From: Loxodes magnus
Taxonomy: Eukaryota; Ciliophora; Karyorelictea; Loxodida; Loxodidae
Length of the DNA stretch: 64,000 nt
Direction of reading: 5' to 3'
Assembly: GCA_946699065.1 (NCBI GenBank)
Contig: CAMPDV010001314.1
Span: forward strand, 1-64,000
Made by a program: the position numbers and the translations under genes. Below are positions 24,501 to 37,539 of this stretch, piece after piece (within the stretch, counting starts at the first letter, position 1; the number at the start of each line of letters is the position of its first letter). The notes under the pieces were generated by a model. The model was given only the letters and a program-made list of their open reading frames with translations. It did not search any database and was not told the origin of the DNA.

Positions 24501-27500
24501 GTATGAAATAGGGTTTTCAGGCTTATTACACTTCAGACGATAAACTTACTTAGCAAATTAATTAAAAACTGGGAGCGTCCAAATAAACTTTAGAATTTAT
24601 AATAATAAACTAGAGATAAAGGATAATTAGGTGAATTTTAAAATAAAAGGGTTTAGATTAACTTGGAAAGGAAAAATACCTATTAGAATAATATAACCTT
24701 GAAAAGATAAGAAAAAAGCAGAAGATTTGAATTTAATACTTATAAAAAAGAACTAGCAAATTAAGACTGTAGCCAATAAAAATACAGCTAAACTCTCTAA
24801 ATTCTTAAGTTTAAAAAATGAATAAAAGAAGATTTATCAAGAACTAAAACTCTTAGTATTAAAAAAGCTATAAATGAATAAGAGCTAGTCTAACATGACA
24901 AAAGATATCTATTCACATTAGAGTGAAGCTAAAAGGAATTTTAATAACTAATTTATGTGATGATTGTGAGTAAGAAGGTATAAAGATTAATAATATCTAA
25001 GATAAAACAGATTTATAATTATTGAAGTGTAATAGATTTAGGAATTAGATACTAAACAATAAATTAAGTTTCCTATTTTCCCTTTTTAAAATTTTACTCT
25101 CCAAATTTCTTCGCTTAGACCTAGATACTCTGTGATGCTAAAGTTCTAACTGAAACTACCTAAATTTTAGACTAAAAAGAAAATTAATTAAAAGTTGAGA
25201 GAGTAGAAGAAAAGAGAAGCTGCTGATACAGCTTATTTAGAAGACTAACAGAGTTAAACTTTTAAACTAGTATCAGTTAGCTGAAATATATGTCAATGAG
25301 AAAGTTAAATTATTAACTCATAGAGATAGAAGTCACTGAGACTAACGATAAAAGAATAACACTATTTCGGAAAAAAGAACGAAGATTTATATAAATTAAC
25401 TTTATAATTATGTTGCTATGATAAATTTCATTATGTAAAAGACCAAAATAACACTATAAAAAGCAAAGCAATAATAGACTAAAATTAATTTATTTTTAAG
25501 AACTCAAAAGAGATTATAAGAAGAATGCTAAACTATAAAAGTGAAAAATATGATTAAAGCTATCATTTACAGAGTTTAATTGAAAGAGATTAAAAATAAT
25601 TGCTTAGCCTAATATTAAAATGTATGATAGAAGAAAAGATATTTAAACTAAAGGAGATTGGTAAATAATAGAGGCAAGTAAAACGGAAATAAAAGTAGGA
25701 AATTATCAAAATTGAAGTTCGTAGAAGGGAAGTAGTAGGATATAACTCAAAGAAAGTATCTAGATAAGATGGCTGTTTGATATACAAAAAAGTGAATATA
25801 GAGGATTTGGCTAATTAGGGAAATTGTTAGATCATAAAAGGGATATAATAAGATTTGAGCTTAAAATAAATTGACTGATAAACTTAGTTAAAAACGGTAT
25901 TTCAATTAAGAAAAATGGTAATAGAGTAAAGTTTTTTAAAGGATTGAAATTTGAAGGTTAATTACTTAAGGGAAATGAATATTATCGCTGAGAAAAGATT
26001 GATAATTAGCAAGCCTGTTATTAAGTTAGGAGCACTTCCTACAATAATTTAAAGATATTAAGCCTTTATTGGTACTAATGGTATGTTGAGTTTGTTTTGT
26101 ACTTGAATTGGTATGTTAAATAGAGTAAATATAATAGAAGCCTGTAACTTAAGCTGAACTTAACTAACTATCTATAAAGCTGTGTAAGAAAGTATTAAGT
26201 TAAATGCTAGTTTAAAGTATTATTTGTAAAGTATTGAAGAAGGAAACATTTAAAGTCGCATAAAAGGAAAGAATTAGAATAAAAAGATATTAAAGTCAGA
26301 CATTAAATCAAAATAGACTGTTAATTAAGAGATTAAGCTATTTGGTATCTGTAAGCTACTATTGAAAGGGAAAAAGTTAAGAAAAAATGAAAATGCTGAG
26401 ACTTGAAAAATGAATTGTTAAGGTGATAATTTCTAAATAGTTTTAAGAAAACATAAGGCAAACTTGGGTAAGAATAAGTTTGTTAAAGATAAAAGTAAAG
26501 CAAAGATACTTTTAGCTAATAATGATATTATAAAATTACCACTTCTAACACTATAAGCTTAGCTATTAAATAGATATCTCAAGAAGATATTATTTTATAT
26601 TAATCTGAAACAATCAAGAGTTATTGAAAAGTTGTTCTTAAAGATAAATAAAGAAACTTGTTAGCAGTAAGATATGATAAATTGCGAGTGACTCTAAATA
26701 CTAAGAAAAAGCCCATAGATCTTTATTAAGAAAAGAGAAACAATAAAATAGAGTTGTAGCTTTAACTACTCAGACGATAAACTTACTGAGAAAATTGAAT
26801 CAAAGGCTTGGATCTTGCAGATATTTAAGATTACTAATAGAATAATAGATAAAATGAAAGGAAATTACTTATACTAAAGAATATCTATATTTTCATATGA
26901 AATGGAAAGGATAAAAATGAAATGTAAAAGCATTACTAAAGAAATACAACAAATTTTAATAATTAAGAATTTTAAATTTTGAAATAAAAGATTAGCAAAT
27001 TTAGGAGTTCATTCAAATTATAAAAAACATAAGCTAAACATCTAAGCATTTAAATAATAATTTAAGTATAAACCTTATCTTATTTAAAATATCATACTGA
27101 AGAATTTTAAAAGTCTTAAATCTTATAAACTTCATAAATTAGTAAGAATATATCTTACATATCAGAAGATACTTTCTTCTTTTATTTAAAGTCAATCTTT
27201 AAGGACTTAAACATACTAATCAAACATGATATCATATTAATATCTAAGTTTTACCTTTATTTCTAATAAGAAGGTGTTATACCAACATTTAGTTCTATTT
27301 GTAAAATTTTATTACTTTTAGACGTAGAATCAAATTAGAAAACCTATCAAGCGAAGATAAATTAAATCTTTTGTTTTGGTTATGCTCAAATATAAATCTT
27401 AAAGTTTCTTCAATCAAATGTAAACTATCTAAGATATAAAAAATTTAACTCCAAATACCTCTATTTTTATTATAAAAGAAGATAAAAGCTGAGTGCTGGT

Positions 27501-27660
27501 GGAAACTGCAATTTGGATAAAAAAATTATTTTAGTATGAAGCAATATGAAAGTTTTGAACTATTGAAGAAAAATTAGTTAGTAGAAGGGAATTTCAGAAG
27601 AAATTATGGGAATGAAATAGTTAATAGGGAAAGAAGTTATTGAAACTAGCAATTTAGGAA
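24501..27660. other. Purine-rich repeat-derived stretch, no named gene
   Basis: A- and G-rich on the plus strand. TTCAGACGATAAACTTACT at about 24532 recurs at about 26772 (CAGACGATAAACTTACT) followed by further similarity, so at least a small internal duplication is present. A frame in phase with 25201 stays protein-like for about 2 kb, but other frames look equally good and the two duplicate pieces fall in different phases relative to it. No conserved motif was found. Confidence 0.4.
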
Positions 27661-27679
27661 TAAAAATAAGATCATTATT

Positions 27680-28690
27680 CTATCTATTTTTTCTTTGGCT
27701 TCTTAAGTTTAAGTAGCTGCATAAGGTATCTATCCTTTCTAAACTATTAAAAATCTAAATGTTCTCCAGCCTGCTTTTTTCTTAGTCTATCTCTAGTCTT
27801 ATACTCCTGGCTCTGAACTATCTGGGTGATGCAATCTTTTGATTCCATTTTTAGTGGCTTTATTTCTAAGATGAGGTAAATTTACTGCAAGATCTTACTT
27901 TTATCTCACATTTAAAGAAAGCTAGTGATCTTTGACTGGCCATTTAGGCCCATTCTGCGTTATTGCTATATCCAATTATAGTAAAGGGAATTGTCTTTTC
28001 TTCTAAACCAACTTTTTTGAAGTGATAGGGCAATTATTATAAGTTCTTTTTAAGATAAAGTTTGAAGCGATTTTCTGTAGTAAGCCTTTAATCAATAAGC
28101 TGAATATTCCATACAATTTCTCTTTTATAGAATTGAAGCATGAACTAAGTTATATAATTATTAAACTAATATTGGACTTACATTCTATAGATCGAAAGTT
28201 ATTTCGCTAATTATGTGATAGAGGAATTTTAGGCTTAAATTGCTTTGATAATAGATACTTTTTTATGTCTCTTAGTATTAAATAAAATTTAAGTTTTAAA
28301 AATAATGAGCTTGGTAAGACACATAAATTAGAAAAGCTACTTCTTTATAAATCAGAGCTATTCTTTAAGTCTTCTTAAGCTATTCGTTTGCAATGCTTAT
28401 CTGATTGTTTTAAGCTTACTATTTTAATTACTTGATATGACTTTCTCCTCATTAGGTACTAATCTTCTTCTTTAAAAATTCCTCAGTAGATAATTAGTTG
28501 CAACACATTTCTAGAGCAGGTAAGAAGTAGTTATATTAATAAACAAAATTACTTTGAAGAGTCTTAATTTTGTGGATTCAGATTCTGATACAGTCTATTA
28601 TCAATAAATCCTAAGATTTCATTTTCTCCTTCAGCTTTCTGTTTTAGCTTCGCTTTTTCCCTTTGTGTCTAGCTTTTAGTCTCTGTTAAA
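27680..28690. repeat. Duplicated ~1-kb segment, left copy
   Basis: Same orientation and order as 30930-31840, about 3.2 kb away. Anchors: ATCTGGGTGAT, a TATCCAATT block, GAGCTTGGTAAGAC against GAGGTCGGCAAGAC, TACTAATCTTCTTC, TAATTAGTTGCAACACATTTCTAG against TTATTAGTTGTAGCACGTTTCTAG, and AATCCTAAGATTTCATTTTCT. Pyrimidine-rich on the plus strand, so the original coding strand, if any, was minus. Frames differ between the copies because of indels. Confidence 0.7.
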
Positions 28691-28699
28691 TAACTTAGG

Positions 28700-29885
28700 T
28701 TTGATATAATGTGAATATAAAAGTGGAGATAGTAAATGATTTAGGTTTGATATTTAAAGGATTAGATGATATGAAATGATTGGAAGTGGAATGGGGTTGG
28801 CTAGTGATAGTTATAGTTATAGTTTGGAGATGTAGAATTTAGAATATCTGAATTAAATGTAGTGACAGTTTGTTATATTATTGGTAATTATGATTATCTA
28901 CATTTGCACCCAATCTAGTGGCTAGCTTAAATGAAGATTTTATATTGCAAGCTTTAGTTGTAGCTTGCTTTTTAAGGTTATGTTGGTTTTTAAAGGATTG
29001 GCTAAAAAGTTGAAACTAGAATTGAAGTTTGAAGATATTAAAGATATGATGATATAGTAGCATGAATGAGTATGATGGATATGGTTATGAAAATGAGCAG
29101 ATGACTGATAAGGAGTATGTTAAACTGAAGCGAGAATAAGGAGTGGTATGATGATTGATGACTTAAGGTGATGATGATTAAAGAGATAATATTGGTATAG
29201 GAAGACTATGTATTATTTAGTTAGGAATGAATATAATAGTTTAGAATATTGAGTTATTAAAAAGGAGAATTGAAGGCAATAAGATTAGATAATGATATCT
29301 ATATAACTAGTTGATGTTGATTAAAAAAGAGAAATGAATTAGTATAGTGTAAGCCTTAGATTAAAATTAGTGTTTTAATAATCTTAAGCTTAATTATGAG
29401 CAATTATGTTAATTTTTTGAATGACTATTAAATTAAAGCGTCTCTACTAGGACTTTTGAAATGTATGGGATTGATTTTGATAAATAGTTGTACTTACTAC
29501 TAAATAATGGTTTTTTGTTTGTGTTTTAGTTGTGTTATCTTAACTACTTATGTAGTGTTAATTGAAATAATGAATTAGTTTTAGCTTTTATGGATTTGAT
29601 TAAGGTTATTATGATTTTGTATCTATGTTAGCCATAGGTATATTTCATAAATGATAATTTATTCCTATATATTTCATAAGTATAATAGTAGGGAAAATTG
29701 TTGCATTTTATTTTTTGAATTTAAAAGTAAAAACTTAGAAGGCCATAAGATTGTGGATAGGTTTATGGAAGATATGGTATAATAAGTTAGCTCTGTAGTT
29801 GATGTGTAGCAAGCATAATTACTAAAAGAGCTATTTATACATTAGAATAATAAACTTAAACTTATATGAAAATAAAGGTTTTAGT
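28700..29885. other. G+T-rich stretch, no gene seen
   Basis: Unusually rich in G and T and poor in C on the plus strand (GATGATGAAATGATTGG-like text throughout). It abuts an A+C-rich stretch at about 29.89 kb. I see no coding motif or repeat unit. Confidence 0.4.
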
Positions 29886-30780
29886 TAAATTGTCTAGTAG
29901 TTAATTCTAAATTAAATATACCATTCTAAAACACCATATAGCATCATATCAATAATCAGGCTTAATCATATACAAACCTAAAGTACTAATCATCAATACA
30001 TACTTACTATCTATCTAAATCCTAACTATTTATTCAATCAGATTTACCTTACAACAAACCTTTAAGTCAACATACAAATTAAGTCTAATTTCTTCTAAAC
30101 AGACTCAAACTTACAGCTGAAAAACTAAAATGCTCAATTACAGAACAACAACTTTAAATCTTATTTAAGAAATTAAGCTACACAAGATTAAGCAGATTAG
30201 AGCCAAATATTTAAATTATAGAATTCAGAGAGATTAATTTAAAGAGAGAAAGGAATATCAACCCTTTATTAAGTAGTTATTTATTAATTTAACTAAACCA
30301 TCTTTATTATTATACCTCTCTGCTTCTTATTCAAATAACACTAATCAATCATCATTCAAACCTTATTAAAATACCTAAGTGCTACCTTAAATCTAAATTA
30401 ATAACTAATAATTACCAAAGAATAAAATACAAAAAGATAAGATATTATTTAAATCAATAGAGTAGCTTTAAGTTAATTACTATATTTCATCATTCTAATC
30501 TAATTTCAAATATTACCATTATCTTACCAGCCATACCAAAATATTTCCCTTTTTTACATTTTGCTAAACATATAATAGTTTATGATTCAAATCTATTTCA
30601 AAATTATCATCTTAAAAATTATATAGAGAGAAGATAAATCTTTACTAATAACATCTTTAAATTTCAAATTATTAACATAAGTCTAAACTAAAAAATACAT
30701 TTTTATTCAGTTATCATACAACTATTCAACTCTTTATTCTAAACCTTTAGTCAACTATCAAATTGCATTTGCTAAACATT
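29886..30780. other. A+C-rich stretch, no gene seen
   Basis: Rich in A and C and very poor in G on the plus strand, the reverse of the neighbouring 28.7-29.9 kb. Similar A+C-rich strips occur at about 44.05-44.27 kb and 49.6-50.3 kb. No gene or motif recognised. Confidence 0.4.
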
Positions 30781-30929
30781 TATATCCATAAACTATTGAT
30801 GTTTTCATTGAGTCTAATCTTTTTTGGATGAACTTCTTAATAATTACATCCTTAAACTTTTATAATTTTCTTTATCTTTTATAAAGCAGGTTTATATAAG
30901 GTGCTAGTCCTTTTATATCCTTTTAAGAT

Positions 30930-31840
30930 ATTAATGCAAATAACCCTTTTTTTTACTTAGTCTTTCTTCTAATTTTGTGCTTTTAGTTCTAAATAATCTG
31001 GGTGATTCAAGCTTCTAAATCCATTTTTCTTGAAGGGATTTTTGTCAGAAGCAATAGATCTACAGCTAGACCTTATTTTCTGTCCCTTCTAAAGATAAAA
31101 TATAGAGTATTTCCTGTCAATATAGCCACATTCTATATTATTAGAATATCCAATTGTCACAAGCAAATTATCTTTTCTTTATAAGCTAACTGTTTTAAAG
31201 TGGTGGGGATAATTCTTTTATATCTGCTTCTGTTAAGATTAGTATTCTAGTTGATCTTCTGAAGTAAATCCATATTATCGCTAAGTTGAATGTTCCTTCA
31301 AACTCTCTTTTTTATAGGATTGGAATGCAAACTTAAATGAGAGACTATTGAGCTACTGTAAATTGCTACTCTATAAACCTAAAATAATGATTAATAGCTA
31401 TATAATCTAACAACTTTAAGATAAAAGTACTTTGATGATTATTGCTTTTTTAAGTTTCTTTGGATTAATAAAATTTAAATTTAAAGCTAATGAGGTCGGC
31501 AAGACTATTAACTTTGAATTGTTACTTCTTGATAATTTATCGCTATAAGTCTTCCTTATCTATCTCCTTGAGCTGCTTTTCTAAATATTACTGAAGTTAA
31601 TTACTCGGTGAGATTTTACCTCTATTAGATACTAATCTTCTTCATTGAAAAGATCTTAGTAAATTATTAGTTGTAGCACGTTTCTAGAAGTAAAGAATAT
31701 ATATAAAAAAGAGTAAAATTTTGTTGTAGAGCATCAATTTTAGTGATGTAGTTTTTTTATACAGTTTGCTAACGATAAGTCCTAAGATCTCATTTTCTAC
31801 CCTCAGCTTTACAGTATTAACTTCACTTTTACACTTTCAT
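30930..31840. repeat. Duplicated ~1-kb segment, right copy
   Basis: Second copy of the 27680-28690 segment, same orientation, diverged by many substitutions and indels. The shared anchors are listed with the left copy. From 31841 to 33567 the sequence is AT-rich; the part from 32.3 kb on is purine-rich and contains the short ATATTAAAGATA match to the other repeats, with no recognisable gene. Confidence 0.7.
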
Positions 31841-33567
31841 TACCAGCTAATTCCCTTTTAAATTTTCTCTAAATCAAGCTTTGCATTCTATTAAGCTTTA
31901 TCTTTACCTTTCATATAATTCTAGTCTATTCTCAAGATTAACTACTTGAAATTTTTTATAAATTGCCAGCGTTGCTTGGTTAAAACCTACAAGCTTGAAG
32001 TTTAAATTTACCAAATACATTGATACGGTTAGTTCAGCTACTCAAATCTTAAGCCGAAAGAGCATTTGAATCTAAAATATTTCTCAACTAAGTTAAATCA
32101 AAATCTAGCTCAGTTTCTTATATAATCAGACACATTTCATAGTTATCATTATCCACTTGCGTTTATCCAAACCCAATCTAATACTAGTTTATTCAGCTTC
32201 TTGCTGGCTTTATAATATTATTTTTCTTTATACTATTTTAGCTCCTTCATCGTTCTATCTTCTATGCCAATCGACCTTTAATCCAGTTACTATATCTTAA
32301 GAACTTTTTATTAGAAGATTTGACTAGCAAACGTTTAATTAACTAATATCACTCTAAGATATTAAAGATATCATAGGTATAAATAAAGAAAAAGGATATA
32401 GCATGATAGATAACTTTATCTTTTGCTAGTATATAGCTAGAATATAAATAGTATCAGATTACCAGCAGAGAAATAGCTATTTTAGATGAAAAAGCAACAC
32501 TTATAAGAGTAATAAAATAGACATTTAAAGGCATTAGATTAATACCTCAAACAGATTATATTATTAGTAGATAAAAAGCAAAGTTTAACAATAATATATG
32601 ATATAACTACAACAGCATTATCACAGTTAAAGTTTGAGTTTAAGCAATTTAGATAAGAATAATATATTAATTAGCTTAAGAGAATTAAAGATAATAGAAG
32701 TATAGTATCTAATATATAAGTAGTAACTAGTTATTGCTAATAAAGAAAAGCTAATAGTTATTATATAATCCTTTATTAAAAATAGTCTCTTTATTATCCT
32801 AAGCTTTATTATCTATTATTATCTTTATTCTTTATATCTTACTATTAAGGTTAAGTTTTTATACCTTATAGCTATTCTTATATATTTCTTAGAAAAAACC
32901 AAATAAAACATTAAAGCTCTGAGTTTCTAAGAGAAGCCTAGCTATATTAATACAGTCTAAGCTAAGCATTGAGACTGGAACTTTAAATGTGTCTAGAGGT
33001 TATAATAGAATGTTCTATACCTTGTGACTAAGTATTTGCAGTTAATATTTTTAAAGTGGCTTAGTCGCTACAATTTAGTAAGGTATCATAAGAATGAGGT
33101 AGCTATTACTTTTATTAAAAGCAGTTAAGTTAGTTAAGGTTTAAAGGACTCGTTATTGAGGAAATGTTGCTGAAACCTAAAATTGGGAATCAGTATGCAG
33201 TTTGAAGAGATTTAGATTATAGATGAGTAAAGTAATAAATAGCAATTCTGTAAGGAAGCAGAAATAACTAACAAATCAGCATTTATAGATTTAAAATTTA
33301 GCTTCTAGAGGAAAATTCTTCTCAGCAGGGAAAGTTAGAGATAGTCAGGAATTCTTCAACAGATTAAGTTAAGAATTCCAGAAAGTATTGATTTGATATG
33401 TGAATAATAGTGGTGAATTGAGTGTTAAATAATGAGTGAGTGTAGAATGATGCATAACTGAATAATAGTGTTTTGAATATATAGGAGTGATTTAAAATAA
33501 TAATGGTAATTATTTAAAAAGGATTAGTGTTATTATATTTGATTGGTTGAAATAGTAGTAATAAATT

Positions 33568-33972
33568 GGGTAGCTCACTGCACTATAGATAATTATAAAA
33601 GGATAATTAATTTAAAGAGCTAATACATGCAAGATACTTATTAGATATCGTCCATGTGGGAATTTTAATACACGAGAAACATGCTGAGGAGTATGGCAGG
33701 CCATTCAAGTTTCTGTCCTAACAGCTTTCGAATGTAGTGTATTGGATTACCATGGCAGGGACGGATAACAGAAAATTAGGGTCTGATTCCGGAGATGGAT
33801 CCTGAGAGACGGCTACCACATCACAACATCAAGGAAGGCAGTAGGCATACAAATTACCCAATCCTGACTGAGAGAGATAGTGACAAGAAATAACGACAAC
33901 GGACTTCGTCTCGGTGATTGGAATGATCACAACGTAAAAGTGTTAGCGAGAGCCCATTGGAGAGTAAGTTCT
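33568..33972 (+). rRNA. 18S rRNA 5'-domain fragment (pseudogene)
   Basis: About 400 bp match the 5' domain of eukaryotic 18S rRNA in order: AGAGCTAATACATGC, CATTCAAGTTTCTG-CCTA, TTTCGAATGTAGTGTATTGG, TACCATGGCAG, GATTCCGGAGA, ACGGCTACCACATC, AAGGAAGGCAG, ATTACCCAATCCTGAC, AGTGACAAGAAATAACGACA, CATTGGAGAGTAAGT. It begins around helix 7 (the first ~90 nt are absent) and stops just before the 530 loop. Substitutions in near-universal positions (GGGTCTGATTCC for GGGTTCGATTCC, GAGAGACGG for GAGAAACGG) and a small insertion (ACATCACAACATCAAGG) mean it is a decayed copy, not a working gene. Confidence 0.9.
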
Positions 33973-36900
33973 CCAATTTTGTTCTAGAGGTCTTTAAAAA
34001 TATAGTATACATGAATTAAGGTTGGTTTTGACCGAAATCCCATCATAAATTAAAAACGGCTCACATAATGATTAAGGAAAAAAGCTGAAGTGAATCTAGA
34101 TTTTGAAATAGAATAGTTAGCTTGAATATGAAATGTAATGAGTTGCTTATTTGGATGATTTGCTGCTAAAGCGTCTAATTTGGGGCAGAAATGGTTAAAT
34201 AGCAACAGTTGAAAAAGTGCTCATGATAAGCAGATAAAGTGATTTACTTGTGATAGTTAAAATTTTAAGAACAACGTTGTCAAAGATTCTATCTGTCGAT
34301 TGATTTGACACCTTGTACTAAATAGATCTAACAAATTATCATCTTAAAGACTAAATTTTTGCTTCCGTGCTTAAATAGTTAATTTATTAATAGTAATATC
34401 CTGTATGTTCAATCGCTTAAAACTTTGTCTTATTTAATTCTAAGGAGAAAATCTAAAATGCATTAGGTTAGTTTAAGATTAATAGCAGATAACTAGGATT
34501 AGATAAAAGCAGTAATTAATAGATTGAACTAATTCTTAAACCACTGAGGAAAGATTGCTCTTCAAATTAAAAAACAATTATAAAATAGGTAAAGCAGAAT
34601 AGCTAAATCAAGTATAACTATTAGAACACATTTAAATGCTTATTCAAAGTAAAATAATATACTACTTACTATAGTTCAATGATATATTAAGACAAAAATT
34701 AAAAGATAAAATTGATTTTTCTTTTTTACTTAACTCCAATGTAAATAACTAACTGGTTACAAATATGGTTTCATCTGAGTATGTTACTAAATTTTTTTAT
34801 CTACATATATAACTCCTCTGATCTAGAATTATTAAATAGTACCATCTAGCTACTCTAATGACTTTAAATCGCTTTTATTTCATTTCATAGACAATTTCGT
34901 ATTCCTCTCTACACTTATATTTAATAGGCTTATATCTCATTCATAGATATTCTTATCCTTCTTCATAGAACTTTCTTAAAAAAGGTAATTAGCATATAAA
35001 GTAGCTTCTCTTATGAATCGTAATGGTATAGTTTTGTTTAAGAATATTAAGACATAAAATGATTTGAAATATTAAATATCCTAAGTTTATAATAAATAGT
35101 ATAAAGAATTACTAATAAACATACAATCTAATTATCCTTCTATCATACAAATTTCTCTTTTTCTCTAGGTCAAAAAATGATAGTTCCAAAGTATTAAACT
35201 TGAGCCTCTAATATTTGGATCTTAGTTGTTAAATTTTAGGTTCTAAGAATCAGTAGTTAAATATTCTACTTACTGGACTCTAATTTCTAGTTTTTAAATC
35301 CCATCAGAAACTTATAGCTGAATCTACCTCCTAAATTCCTTTTTAACGTTGATTAACTATTTCTAATACCTAGTCAGTATGTATTTCGATACTCAAGGGT
35401 TATGATAACTCTAGTATCACTCTCTTTGATATTCAATTCACGTTCTAAATGAGCATTAGCAACTCTCCAATAATCTTTGAGGCTTTAGATACCCTTAGTC
35501 CTGTAGAATAATCCCTACCTATCGAGATTCTTACTGTTCCTTCAGCTAATCTAGCAAAGTTTTCTCTGTCTTAAGAAAAGCACTTTGGTTAATTAAGAAG
35601 AGCTATAAGAGAAAAAAGAGTATTGAATGCTTTGAAAATGTGCCAGATAATTAGCCTTGAGATTGTGATAGTACATTCAAAACCTCATTACTTTTTAATA
35701 CCTAGGATCTAGAACAAAGGATCAACAGAAAGGAAGAAGAAAATAATGAGGATATTAGTAACTTTGCTAGCAAATTCGATAAGATTAGCTAAAATTTGGC
35801 AGGTAGAACAGAAAAAGTAAGTAATTTATTGTAGCAAAAACATGAGAAATGTAGTTATAGAAGAAACATAATTATTGAATCTTTGTCTTATTTTCCTTCT
35901 GTAAGGTTTTTATTTTTTCCAATATTAGTTCAAATTAATGATTGTGATTAGTTATTAAGTAGGTTTTATATATAAGTTAATTATCTTTAGAACATATTAA
36001 TTACAATACTATTTGATGCTCTTAACACAAGTTATAAATTTTAGTTTTAATAGTTTTTAGTTAATGTACAAGTTTAGTTTATTTTAACTTAAAATCAAGA
36101 CAGAATATAACATTATTCCTCTTATGCATTGCATTTAAACATCACTACCTATACATTACCACTTAGACTATTAATCTCATAAACCCATCATCACATATAG
36201 CACAAATCCTTACATTTTGGACATTTTTAATCACTAAATTAATTATAAGAAAATAAATAGCTTTAATTATATCCTTATAATATAGATAATCCATAGACAA
36301 GCAATTTATTAAGAGTTTAAATATTATTAAAGAGAATGCTTAATTAAATAATATTTATGACTCTATCATAACATATTCTATATGCTTTTTGTGGATAACT
36401 TTAATCTTTTATGATAGTTTTATTAATATTCAATTAATTTAAAATTCAATTCACAAATTACAAATTAATATCTTACAGAGAAAGCTACTAGCGTTATCTC
36501 TGCCAAAAAGGTATTTTTAGTTTTAGTTCTTATTTCTCATTGAACAATTTCCCTTTTAGATTTCATGCCTTTTATCTAACTAATTTAATTTCAGAGGTTC
36601 AATATTTTACTATTTATCTACTTCTTAAATTTATCTTTATCATTTAAATACTCTTTTCTTTTACTCACCCAGCCTTTTTTTTCTTGCTTTATTATTAAAA
36701 ATAAGCTTAGTGAAATGAGATTTTAACACCTTAGATATCCTTGTTAAACTTAAGTAACTTTTAATGTAATAATTAACTAACCAAGATCGCATAGTTAGAA
36801 GATCCTTCAGTTTGCATATTTTCTATCTTTTATTCCATTTCTGTAAGCAATCTTCTATTTTCATTGATATAATTAGCATTCTTATTACACCTTCTAATTA

Positions 36901-37539
36901 CTAGATATCCAGCAAAAAAATTCTTAGAATAAAATCTATTTAATAAATACTATAAAAGGCCTATTTTAGCTTTCTTTAGTATTTGATTTTAATTAAATTT
37001 TAGGAATTTATTCAATAATTGAACGTAAAAGTTTAAAAAATAAAACAGTATTTTATAATATATAAATACCGCCAAAATTTGTTTGACTCTATTTAAAGGT
37101 TAAAATCTTTATTTATCCGCCTTTTTCTTTATTTCTCAAGTTTGTTTTGCTTCATAGGTTATAATTCTTTAAAGTATATCAAGATCTTTCTACTATCTAA
37201 TCTAATCTAATCGACATTATTTAAAACTTGATCTATTAGCTCTAAAATATCTTACAGCCCCAGTTTTGAGTTTATCATGAGAATTTTATCTAAATTCAGC
37301 TTTATTTTTTTAATTATCTCCCTTCTAAATATAGATCTGTGAATTTTTCATTAGCATTTAAGATCCCTCCCATGTCTTACATGTTTATTGAATCAAGCAG
37401 CTTAAATTTATCTTCCTGCATTAAATTTTGAAAGCACTATTATAATTCTCGATGTTTTTCTTAATATTAATAATAGAATCATTTTTCTACTGAGAAATTG
37501 CTTACCCACCAAATTTACTATTTCTTCAATTACTCATTT
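33973..37539. other. AT-rich stretch without recognisable gene
   Basis: G-richer directly after the rRNA fragment (to about 34.3 kb), then AT-rich, turning T-rich on the plus strand from about 36.5 kb. A plus-strand frame in phase with 34714 remains protein-like to about 35.85 kb but has no motif I can name, and I could not tell it from chance in a stopless code. Confidence 0.35.

Noticed and set aside
25201-27380. A 2-kb plus-strand frame, including FNYSDDKL at about 26770 reminiscent of an RT YxDD box
   Set aside because: No other RT motif is nearby, the residues around DD are not hydrophobic, and the related copy at 24.53 kb falls in another phase relative to its surroundings.
27700-28300. 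A minus-strand frame with GYSNN-AEW text that briefly suggested a Fanzor/TnpB-like nuclease
   Set aside because: The RuvC-type acidic residues and the zinc-finger Cys pattern are missing, and the duplicate at 31 kb does not preserve the frame.
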